64,000 nucleotides of DNA from Arion vulgaris (lineage: Eukaryota > Mollusca > Gastropoda > Stylommatophora > Arionidae): assembly GCA_020796225.1 (NCBI GenBank), contig CM036758.1, positions 29,801,647 to 29,865,646 of the forward strand, read 5' to 3'. The notes beneath the pieces are model-generated. The model did no database searches. It saw nothing but the letters and a program-made list of their open reading frames with translations, and was not told the DNA's origin. Below, piece by piece: positions 37,201 to 49,200 of this stretch (position 1 is its first letter; every line of letters begins with the position of its first letter). The position numbers and the translations under genes are program-made.

Positions 37201-40200
37201 TGTAGCGATGAACTTCAAAGACTCTGAAAGCTGAAGAAGAAGCAGTATATCTGAAATATGGTGTTTACAACACAAGGAATATGATAAATGTTGTATAATT
37301 TGCTTGCAATTTCTCAACAAAAATTAATGAAGATATTAACAATGGAACTGTGTGTGCTTTGTATAAATAACATTGTATGATATTAGATTTCAATGTGCTA
37401 TTCTGGCTGGCATAGATAATTATGGACTCCTACATGTCTAATGTGTTTAAATCTTTTGTTGTTGACTTTCTACCAGGTTATAAGGTGATATAACAATACT
37501 ATCAGTATCTTCTTTATCTGTCATCTAGGCTTGTTGTGTCTATTTATTTTGTCAGCTGTCATAAAGTCATCCAACCCTCATTTAAACTAAACAACACCAC
37601 ATCTTCTAAACACTATTCCTGCTCACCTATGATATTTGACCTCAGCACATTTTCATTTTCTCTCTCCCCCCCTGATCACCGCTAGAATGATGTCCCAATT
37701 TCCACATAAATTTCTATTTTTTCATTTAAAAATTCAGGTATTCATGGTATGCTTAATATTCTTCTGTCAGAATTTGTGTATGCTTATTTACTATCCACAA
37801 GTCATTAATGCAGGAGAAGCGTTCTTAATATCAATCATATGTTGCATTTCAAGCTCTATATTTTCTAGAATTGCACTTTGGTCTATGTTCTATTGTTATG
37901 GAGCCTTCCTTTCTTTCTTTCTTTTCTCCAATCCTGTTTTGTCTCACAGCTGCAGGATAAGAAGAGATTTAAAGAAAGTGTCCTTGTATGTGCTATTTAA
38001 ATAGTGTCTATCAACACCTCTGTTATCTCTTAGGTCCACCTTTTGCGTGGCCCGCCTTTTGCTTTGTATCCATTGTATTGGAGTAACATTGCTCTTTGAG
38101 GTGCATTATCTGTTGGTAATATGCGGCTTATGTGGCCAAACCATTTAATTTGTTGTTTCTTAATGAAGTTCGGTACTGATGTTGTACTCACTTTTTCCTG
38201 ATGTCTTCATTTCTCAACCTGTCTCTTCTTGTGGATCCACTTATTATAAATAGTGCAACTCTTTGTTTTAACAATCCATTTACAGTTAAAAAATAACTTT
38301 GGAATGAGAAAGCTTCATCTATATTTGATTCTACCAATGCAAGTCCCTGAAGCCGTAATTTTGTAGTTCATATAAAACAATGGACACATAGTTCTCTTGT
38401 TGTTGATTCTATTAACACTGTCAAAGCCATATCATTAAGGAAATGTATGCTACATCATAATTAGAATAAGATAAACAGAGATATGACAATCCTGGGTTGC
38501 TAATGTATGTGATTATGCAGAAGCTGCATGTGAGTATTGTACGACTGTCTACTTGATATATAAGGAGGAACAAAGAGTATATAACAAGTCATGGCAAATT
38601 TACGTCGAACAGTTAATTATAATCTAGATATATAGACTTTATGGTACTAGGTATTAGCATTTGTAGGTGTGAGGTCAATGTGAAATGTTATATTTGTTAC
38701 TGGTTATTCAATCAAATTCAATCAATGTCATATCACTCAGGGCATACTCATAGGATGCTCAGTCCCCTTCTGTAGATGTCAAAGTGGCTGCATATTAACC
38801 CTTAGTGGACCAGGGCAAAAGCCATGTTTTTACCAGCCATTTGATTTTAGAATAAAAAACACCCTTTAGTGTGGCTGCTGGTAAAAAGGCATCCAACCCA
38901 AAGCCATGTAGTGTGGCGTTTAGTCCACAAGGAGTTAAAGGTTCCTGTGGCTTGTTTTTAAACACATTTACGAGTCAAAGTATTTTTTTTATTTAAAACA
39001 ATTTACATCATATACAGAAGTGTGCTTACAGTTTTGTTTAACTGGTATGAGCATTCAATATCAGAACATGTGTTATCAAGTGCAGTATTCTTGTAGATAT
39101 ATGGCAGATGTGTTTCATTTCAAAATAGATAGATTCTAATTCTAATTTTGTGTTCTACGTGATGGAGTATGTATTTTTTTATACAATTATTTTTCTTTTC
39201 AGTTTCATTTATTCAAATAAAAATAAGTGTATATATAAACACATATTTCTCTGTGATTTCTTTTACCTAGCCACTTCTGAACATTCTGATATGAAACTTA
39301 TTGATGTATACAATATAGCAAAGAAGATGTTGATCTAACACAAATGTTACTACAAATTATATAATACAGGGTGTTCAAGATAATTGCAGCCCCATTGACA
39401 AATCAAAAGTTGCCAGTTAACCTATTGCGTGGTGTCTATTTACTATGTAAACCAGTTCTGACTAGCTAGTCCGATGTCACATTTGTTCATCGTCCCTTCC
39501 CGCACTACAATTACATACCGTCACACAACATTGACCTATACGTCATAACTGAACCTTCTAATTTTCATACATATATGCCAGATTAGCTCCATTCACAGGC
39601 TGCTTTTATCTTGAACACCCTGTATATCATGGAAATTCTTCTGGCAGGACAAAATACACCTTATGGCGACAAAGAGTTAATCTTTGGTAGCAAATGTCAC
39701 TAGGAAATAAATATAGTGGACAAATTCCAGTAGATATTGGGTAGTGTGGAATGGACGTAGGTGAATCATATCTGGCATATACAAGCACCATAAGCAGATT
39801 TGACATAAGTTGATGGGTTTAGATGGAACAAATGAGGAAATGGCAGTGCCCATCATGGGTGTGGCTGAACTGTGGGCTTATCCTTGGGGTCCAAGGCAGA
39901 TGAAGTTCTTTAATCCTGAAAAGGCAGTTCATCTACGTGAAATTCACACCTAATACCAAACCGCAGGTGTGTTGCATAGTTCCTGAAAGAACAAAGACTA
40001 ACAGAACAAAGCATGACAGAAAAATATGAACAGATATAGCTCATAGACCTGGAAATGCATTCCACTTTGACAACAGTCATTCAGAAAAGAAACCTCAACC
40101 ACCAAAGTCTGAAGATGTTGACTCAAGTAGCATGGGAATAGTAACCAAACATCCGTGAGTGACAATAAATGCTATTAGTCACTTGCTACTATGAAGTGAA

Positions 40201-43200
40201 TGCTCCAACCACTTGAACATGCATGTGATATAACCACCTTGTTCCACTAGCACTCAAACAAGACAAACATTTATAAAGTTGAACTGTTTAATAAAATTAA
40301 ATATATAGCCACTGACTTATGGATTTATTTTTATGTGACTATATAATTTAGATCGAAGATCTCACTTTGCTCAATGTTGTGTTTAAATTGTGTTCTTATG
40401 ACGAATTAGTCTGTCAAATAATACAGAATAATATTTTATGACCATTTAGCAATATTAAAGTGAGTGACTATACATAAATGAACTGATATTTGACTACAAC
40501 ACATAACTTTACAAGTGGGTAAATAATACTAAATTCAACCAAATTGTTGCTACTAACACTGAAAAAAAAGAAAACTAAATCATAATCACATCCAAGATAA
40601 AAATATTTTGACTTAAGAGTAAACTGTTGTAGTTCAAAAATGAAAACACTGACAACAACGATATATGCTTGATTCAATGTGATCTTGCAGAAAATATAAC
40701 ATCACAGTGCAGCTCAAAACGATAACATCAAAGTACACATAATTGAAAATTGGTGGAGACTACACTAGGAGAAAGAACACTATATCTATTCCACTGACAC
40801 AACATAGCAGGAACATGAAGCCAGCCGTTGCTAACAGTTGTGTACACCTTCACTCACCAATGATTATAATAACAATAATGCCAATGATAGCTCCCAAGAT
40901 TAGCATCATCTGCAGAGTTGGAAGCAGTTGAGTAAGGTCAACATTGATAGACAGTACCACACAGTAAGACAGTAGTTGTACTCATATTTTCTGCTGCTCA
41001 ATAAAGACACAATGTTTGCTTCAAAATTATGTTTCACATAAAGCAATATGTGCCTTACACCCAGATAAGTATATGACAGATATCATAAATAAACACACTG
41101 CAATTTGTCTCAGTGATGTTAAGAGAAGCTGTCATTCCACCAGAAGAGAAATGTGTAGTCAGTAGCAGGTATGGTCTCTAGAATTAAAAGCAATTTAAAA
41201 TCTAGAAATTTTGTAGTGAAAATAGAATGGCATTATAAATAGTGTTTACTATACTGTTGCCACCCTATTGCTTATTCTTCAGGTTTGCTGGTTCAAAGAT
41301 TGGTTATTAATGTCATCTGATTTTGTCTTTTCACTGTGTATTGTAGTCAAGATAATGTGGTAGTTTCTCCATAAATGAGCACTGTCTCTGCTTCTGAAAG
41401 CCATTTCTGGTTGTCAAGGCAAGTCAGTGAACTACACAAACTATTTCCTAAAAACTACTCTTTCTCTCTCTCGTGCCTTTTAACCCAGGTTATGATACAG
41501 GTCCTCAACAAACATGTCATCTCTCCCTATATCTTGCAGCTTCTTTCATATCTTCTGTACAAGGTTAATCTCCACTTCTAAATTTCTTCACATATTTGTA
41601 GGCCTCTCTCTTTTATCTTTCTTACGCATTCCAGGATAGGGCCTTTCTTATATACAGCTTTATTGTTAAAATATTAATCTAAGAGCTTCTAAAATACCAA
41701 GAACTAAACTGGAACCAGGACAGTAGAGAAACAGTTGATATCACAATGTTACATTTAATGTGATGAACCCTCTACACTTAATGGCAGAAGTGGAAGAAAA
41801 CATATGTCAGTTCTTTTTCTTAAAAAACAGGATAGAGATTATCCATAACATTTAATACAGTAAGTTTGTGTTATGGTAATGACCTCATCGTACTTAGAGA
41901 TGAAATTCACTATCTTGATAACTTTCTGTTTATAGTTCCATAAAACATGAACACAATAATACAGCTAATTTAATAGGAGAACACATACATTTTGGAGAGA
42001 CCTTGCTCTCTTTGATTGTGATTCAAGTTCTCTACTGACTAAGCCATGTTTGTTTTATGTATATGGAAAAAGAAGTACAGCATCCATAAAAGACCCTGAG
42101 TGACATGTCGCAGAATTGTTCCAATTTCATGAAAAAATATCAAACATTCAAAACAGTAAGAGTTTGAACATTTGTTAGTTATCAATGTGAATGATGGTGA
42201 AAGTACACTACCTTGCAGTTTTTCCACCAGTACTTTCGCTTTCAGCTTCCTGCACTAGCCTCAAACTGGGAAGCTCCAGCTTGGAGTGCCTCTGAGAATT
42301 AACAAGACACAATGTGATTTGATGTAAAATATTAATGGGCAACAATGACAGCAGTCATAAAATTTTATATTTTTTTAAAAACCCAAAAAGTGGCAAAACA
42401 CTTTCAGCAAGGATTTGTTCTTGGAAAGCAAGGAGTGATGGAAAACTAATACCACATGCATAGTTCCTACTTTTACACTGATCAGATCAAAAATCGTGGC
42501 ATATACTTTAAAGGATGTAGCCATCAACCACAGTAAACAAATCGTTGATTTACTAGGCACCACTTATACGTTAAGCAGTTTGCCTTTGCTTTCTGAACGG
42601 CGAAGTCTATTTTTACCTTTCGTTAAAATCCCACGGAAACAAATTTGCTTCCAAACTGCCCGCCGTGGAGTTCGAACCAGGTATGCTTGGGTTGTGGTCA
42701 AGTTCACTACCTCTTAAGCTAGACGCTCACACTTTATACTGATAGTAATCTTAAAAGCTTGTAAATTATCAATTTATTCTGAAATTTATTTGAATTGTTA
42801 AGAAAAAAAAGATGGTCATATAAAGGCTACTGTTTTGTCCTGTTATGGTACTGATAGTGACCATCAATGTCTTCTCTGGTTCTCATATGTTGGTCACTTT
42901 TGTTCAGATATGCCTTTATGTGTAGAAATTCAGAAGTTTCCTTCTTTAGCTTATTGAACATATGTTCTCCCAATCTGTTGAGTGTGTAAAGTGTGAAAAT
43001 TGTCACTTTTACCCTCTATTGAGTTAGTAATGTGAACTATCTTTCTGAGGTATTCTAGATCCCACTTGCTAACCTTTTGGTCTCTTCTTAGGTTGAACAA
43101 ATATACGATCATGGTAATTTTCCTACTTTTTTTTTTTGCCAGTCCATGTCTGTATTAACAGGGATGAAATTCACTCTATCACAACTTTTCTGAACTGCTG

Positions 43201-46200
43201 ACATTATTTTGTAGCATGAAGTTTTAAATTGTACTTGTCTGCATTCAGATTGTAATTATTTTCTAGCTTCAACAAAATAAGGCTACAATCTAGAAACATA
43301 ACTCATCCCACCACACACCAAAATAATAAAACTATACAATCTTTACAAAAGAGTATTGATAGTGTCTCTTTGGAAAGTAAAGGATGATATGACAGATTAT
43401 TCTTAATTAGATCTTTGTCAACCAAGGCATCAGCATGAGTATGTTTTGCCGAGTGTAGAATAGCTGACAATCTTTGACTACTGGGCTAAACAGTTCCCTA
43501 TTAAACCTGCAACCCTAAAGAGACTCTTCAGAGGAACTTGTTCCCCAGTTAGGAGCTGAAAAAATGTGTCCAATTGTGTGTGTATACATTTACTAAAGGA
43601 AAGAAGTAAGCCCAGCCAACTCTGATTGATTGATTGAGCCATCATCAGTGCACTTCAGTGAATAACCATATGTGCTCCTACTTATTTCTTACACAGGAAG
43701 ATCTCAGCGCTAGTGTACGAGCTCTGCAGAATCAGCTATGTTCTATATTATAAAACTATAATATAGCTCATGTGATAATGAAGGCGAGGAAAGGTTTGCT
43801 GGCAATGAGGGTAATGGCTGCGGCGCATTGTGAACAGCGCCATCTTTGTCTTTATACCAGGGTCTGGTCCTTTCTGTGCTTGAGTATGCGCTGGCGATCC
43901 TGACTCTCAGTCATAGTCAGATAGAACGACTGGAAAGAATACAGAACGAGGCGATGCGCATTATACTTGGTTGCACTAAAGACATGTCGTGCAAGGCGAT
44001 GCACTATCTCCTTGACTATCCTACTATGGAGTATAGAATACTGATGAGCCGTGCACGAGCATACCTTCAAGTCAATGCTGACACACAACATCCTCTGCAC
44101 TTGGAAATAAAGAGACAAAAAGGAAATAGGTTAAAAGAGGAAAATCTTGGATGGGTCAGGCTGAGGACTGTATTGAACAGGTGTGTACACTTGAAGACAT
44201 TGATCCCGTTGAAGAATGGATACCAGTGCCAAGAGCAATCGCTACATCCTTTTCTGTATGCATCGAACTTGATAAAGAATGCAGGCAACACAACCCACTT
44301 GTTGTGGAGGCAGAGGTTCAGGCATTAATTTCTGAGAACGCATCTGAGCATGATGTAATCATTTATACGGATGGTTCGGTGATTCAACATGTGCGGAGCT
44401 CGTGGGCTTTCACTGCTCAGGTCGGAGGTGATGTTGTGAAGGAAAACAGTGGTGGTTTTGCCGTGACTACAAGCAGTCTCACTATGGAAATCATGGCGGT
44501 TACCAAAGCGATGATTTGGCTAGAATCACAGACTTTTATCCATGCATATTTTCTCAGTGACTCAATGAGTATGCTCAGGAAGATTGAAACAGGATGGGCT
44601 AGGAGACATTGGATAGAATCGCTGGGGAGGTCTAAGCTGACAAAGATCAGTTTTATTTTTGTGCCAGGGCATGCAGCTGTAAGGGGAAATGAACGTGCGG
44701 ATAGGCTTGCAGGTATGGCTGCTGTCCAAAGCGGACGAGCAATGGACCAGGCTGATATTATAAATTCCTTAAGGGAGAGAGGGCGGGTACATGATTCACG
44801 TAATAGCGGTGAATCCACAACACTAACCAGACTGCAAGAACTCAAAGTTAAGTGTGGTGTAGCTCGACAAGAACGCTATGCTGGCAGACAAAGAAGAATT
44901 GTAAACCAACAAAGAACCGGTGTCGTTAGTTGCCACACGCTGATGGACATACTGAGGGAGAGATCGGAGCACTTATGGACTAATTTGTTCGACGTGCAGT
45001 GATGGTGATCCGACGCCTAAACTAAACTAAACTATATTATAAATTTGAAGATGGTGAAATTTTTTAGGAATTTTACCTGGGCTGTAACTTTCCAACCTAC
45101 TCTTATCATTATCAAGTGCAAATTGTTATTTTATACACTCAACTTCAACACTGAACCTACATTTTATCACGCATTTCCAATAGAGGTAGGAACTTGATAA
45201 TAGTTACACTCTTCTTCTTCTTTGCGTTGTTCTTTACGACCAATTTTAATCATTCTTTGTGATATGTTTGATCTTTACCAAGAACGTGTATACGTTGCAC
45301 AATGGTTTGGTAGGTCCCTAAACGCGAGACGCTACACCTTAGGACACATGCATCCGATTTCAGTCAAACCTCCTTAGTCGCCTCTTACGACATGCGTAGC
45401 AGGTAACAGTGGCTCTATTCTTTACACCCCAAATTTGGGCCCTGATAACCACTCAGGCGATAGTTACACTGAGATGAGGGATCACTTAAAAATATCTTGA
45501 TTGCTTCACATGAGATGCAAACTGAGTACTTTTGAAGAATGAATTAAACACTGCACCCTAACGATACAGAGTTCCTTTCAGCCAGCCAAATTGGAAGAAA
45601 ATAAGTCTTGGGTCAACAATCTACCTACATGTACGAAGACATGACACAAACCTTGATAAGAGAGACTTGTTAGTCCAAAAATACAGCATTCACAGAAAAG
45701 CCCACTTTGATAACAAGCAACTACTCTCTTGAGGCAGGCAAGAAAACAAAATAACCAAGAAAAGAATAGCATTGCACAGATGTGCATGATACAGTCTTAT
45801 GTGCTGGGTTGTCAGGCACAAAATATAGTTTAACACAAGTTGCGTTTATAAGAAACAAATACAGGAGAAGAATGAAAGAAATGCTTATTTAATAAAACTG
45901 ACATGAACACATGAGTTACCTGCTCGGTCATCGAGCTGTGAAATCTTCTGATCTCTGTCTAACACCTTTTCTACATTCACTCGCATTATATCCACTACCT
46001 AAGAGGAAATAAAGTTACAAAAGCAAAATCTAAAGTTAATTGACATTACAAAATAACAATATATCATATAAATAGTTAATAATAGTATGCATATATTCTT
46101 TATAAGTAACAATCTATGGAACTATATAACTCAGCATCAATACAAGATATGGACCCAATGTACTTTAACTGAGTGGCTTCTACATGCCGCTGGGAGTCCC

Positions 46201-49200
46201 ATCATTTATTTCTTTTAGAGTGAGTAACTTTAGAAAACATACAATTACAATCTGGCAACATTTTGACACAAGATAATGCACTGTTACAAAAGCACTAGAG
46301 AAAATGTTCAGGATATTGCAAAAGTTCACATTTTAGCACTATGACTCCCACACATGTGGTTGTGACCCTCACATAAAAAACACAAAAATGAAGAACTAAT
46401 TTCCAGTGAAAAGAATTTGTTGCATATGATGTTTTAATTTTCTGGAATCGTGTAACATCAGGATAATTTATTTGGTTTCTTAATCCCAAAATAATAATGA
46501 ATCTGACAACCCCTACCTCATCAACTTGAGCTTGTGTCTGCTGCAGACGTTTGCTCTGTTCCCGTGGGGGTTGCATCCCGCCCTGTGGGCCACCTGGTCC
46601 TGCTGACCTGTGACATTCAAATAAACAAGAGACTATAAATTGTCAAATGTACTATACAGCAGTCTTGAAATCAGTAGGAGAAACATTATTAGCTCTATCA
46701 GTGGCTAACAGACCAACCTCAAATGACTTTGGAATAGTTCATATGAGCTCAGTTTTCCCACACATGATGAAGGATATGCATGTTGCAAGTTTACATGACT
46801 TGTTGGTTATGCACATTCCCTAATCTGGCCTGCTAGGTGATTCTTTCTAGATACATGCAATGCTTGATCCCAATTCCAGCAGCTATACTCAGTTGTGTCA
46901 TCAATTGCAGTATTATCATCCAACAGGCAGTCCTTAAGTAATTGCAGTATTTATTCATTATTGAAGCAAATGTCACGGTACTTCAAAAAACAAATGAAAA
47001 TTACGCACTGATTAGAGAAATTAGATATAGACAGTCAAGATTTTGTGGGCATGTTATGTGGAGAAATAAAGTTGAAAACTTAGTGACAAACTTGATGGGA
47101 AAGGAGCAAAGAGATAAATACCTGGATGACTTAGGCACATGTCACAGTCAAAACATGAACACAGATCTGATCTGAGACTCTGGTGATCATGTGAACTGGT
47201 GAATCATGATTGTCTACGCTTGACATGACACATGATGATTCCTTATTTATATCTAACAAACCTTCTATGGGCACTTTCACAACCAGGCTATGTTTGTATT
47301 GACACCGTACTCTAGTACAATAAACTATACATAACAATGCACATTGGCTGAAATCGGATGCACATGTCCTAAACGTGTAAAAGTCTGCGTTTAGGGGCCT
47401 ACCAAACCAATGTATACACGTTCTTGGCAAAGTTCAAGCATATCACATACAATAAACTGTACATAACAATGCACATTGGCTGAAATCGGATGCACATGTC
47501 CTAAACGTGTAAAAGTCTTTACGTTAGGGCCTACCAAACCAATGTATACACGTTCTTGGCAAAGATCAAGCATATCACAAAGAGTGATTAAAATTGGCCG
47601 TAAAGAATGAACGCAAAGAAGAAGAAGACAATGCCACATGATCAACATAGCTTATTATATACTTTCATTAAGTTGTGATAAATCAAAAAGAAAAATTCAC
47701 TGAGATTCATTTATTCTCATTTTGTTGCTTTTTTGATTAATTGTTTGGTCAAAATTGTCCAGTCTAACAAGTAGAGTCAGTCTGGTCTTCAAAGTAAGTT
47801 AAACCAGTCTACCGCCCGAGTGGTTACCGGGAATGGATAATGGATTCTACGGTCGCCAATCTGCCTCAAAGATTTAGCCATGCAGTAAGAGTGTCAGAGC
47901 TACCATCACGAGGGTGGCCAAAACTTACTGCGGGAAGAGGTCGGCACAAACGAGGAAGCAGAAATCATAGGAATTATATCCTACAGAACTGCCCCCAGTA
48001 TGCAGACTTGAGAAGAAAGAGGTGGCCCATGTACACCAGCGAACTGTATGGCGTGGCTGATAATCCTGAGGCAGACGGCTGCCTTTATTAGAGAATCCAA
48101 ATCCCAATCTAGTGAGAATGCAGAAGAAGAAGAAAACCAGTCTACAAAGTAGAGTCAAACCAGTCTACAACAGTCTAGTCTACAAAGTAGAGTCAGTCTC
48201 ACTGGGAAAGACATATCAGGTCAGAAAGCCTTTCCCTATTTACCATAATCCAGAATATGATACATGATTACTCTCTTCATTTAGCGCTATGAGGATTTAA
48301 ACTATTAGTTCATAAATGTATTTGATTCTAGATGGGCGTGTTTTACAATGTTTGGTATGGAATGACTATATTACAGCAGTTATCACTCCCATCTCACTGA
48401 CATGAGTCCTTGGCTATATTCCAACATTACAAATTTGAATCTTTGATTTATTATGTGCTCATAATATCAGAAACTCATTTCTAATCAAATGATCTCAATA
48501 TCACAATGAGGTGATTTCTTATAGAATAATGTATCATTTACATCCATGTGTCCTACTTTCAACAGAACTTAGAGACTATATAGACCTCAACAGACTATAC
48601 AGAAGCAACTACTATGCCAGGGTTAAAATATTCAAGCTGAATATGAATTAACTTCTTCTTTGAACGCTCCATACTGACCACTTGTTAAACCACTCTTTGT
48701 GATTTGTATGTGATCTGAGCCTAAGATCAATTGTACATTGTGTGGTTATGCGCCTACAAGTAGGCTGGCACATCCGATCTCTACAACGCTTTTTATTTAC
48801 TAGGGTAGCTTCCCTAGGCCCCTACCTTAGTCACCTCTTACAACATGCCTTATAGGTCGCAGTGTTAGTATTCTTTGCTCCCCTTGTGAGCCCCAGCAAC
48901 ACATAGATGATGAATTAACAACATCCTCAAGTTGTTCGAAAGTGAAGCTTCCAAAGAGAATTGTCATTCTCTACTACCGTAAAGCTATTAGGGAAAGTAC
49001 AACGCTCTGATTTATTGAGAGATTTCATTTAGTAGGTATATTAGCTATGTACGAGGCGTGTTCAAATGAAAACGGGACTTGTGGATTTATTTTAAAAGTA
49101 TCATACGCAAATTAACAGTTTCAACGGAATTAAACAAAGCAACCACTTGTGAATAAGAATGCACCTGGGTTCATCAGAAAAATCTCCGTATGCATTTAGG

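Noticed and set aside
36577..40909. Exons 6A and 6B as an assembly duplication
   Set aside because: The two exons and all flanking intron sequence differ; only length, phase and hydrophobic pattern are shared.
43100..43300. Ancient RT fragment on the minus strand
   Set aside because: The [15 protein letters not shown] text is too short and isolated to support a call.
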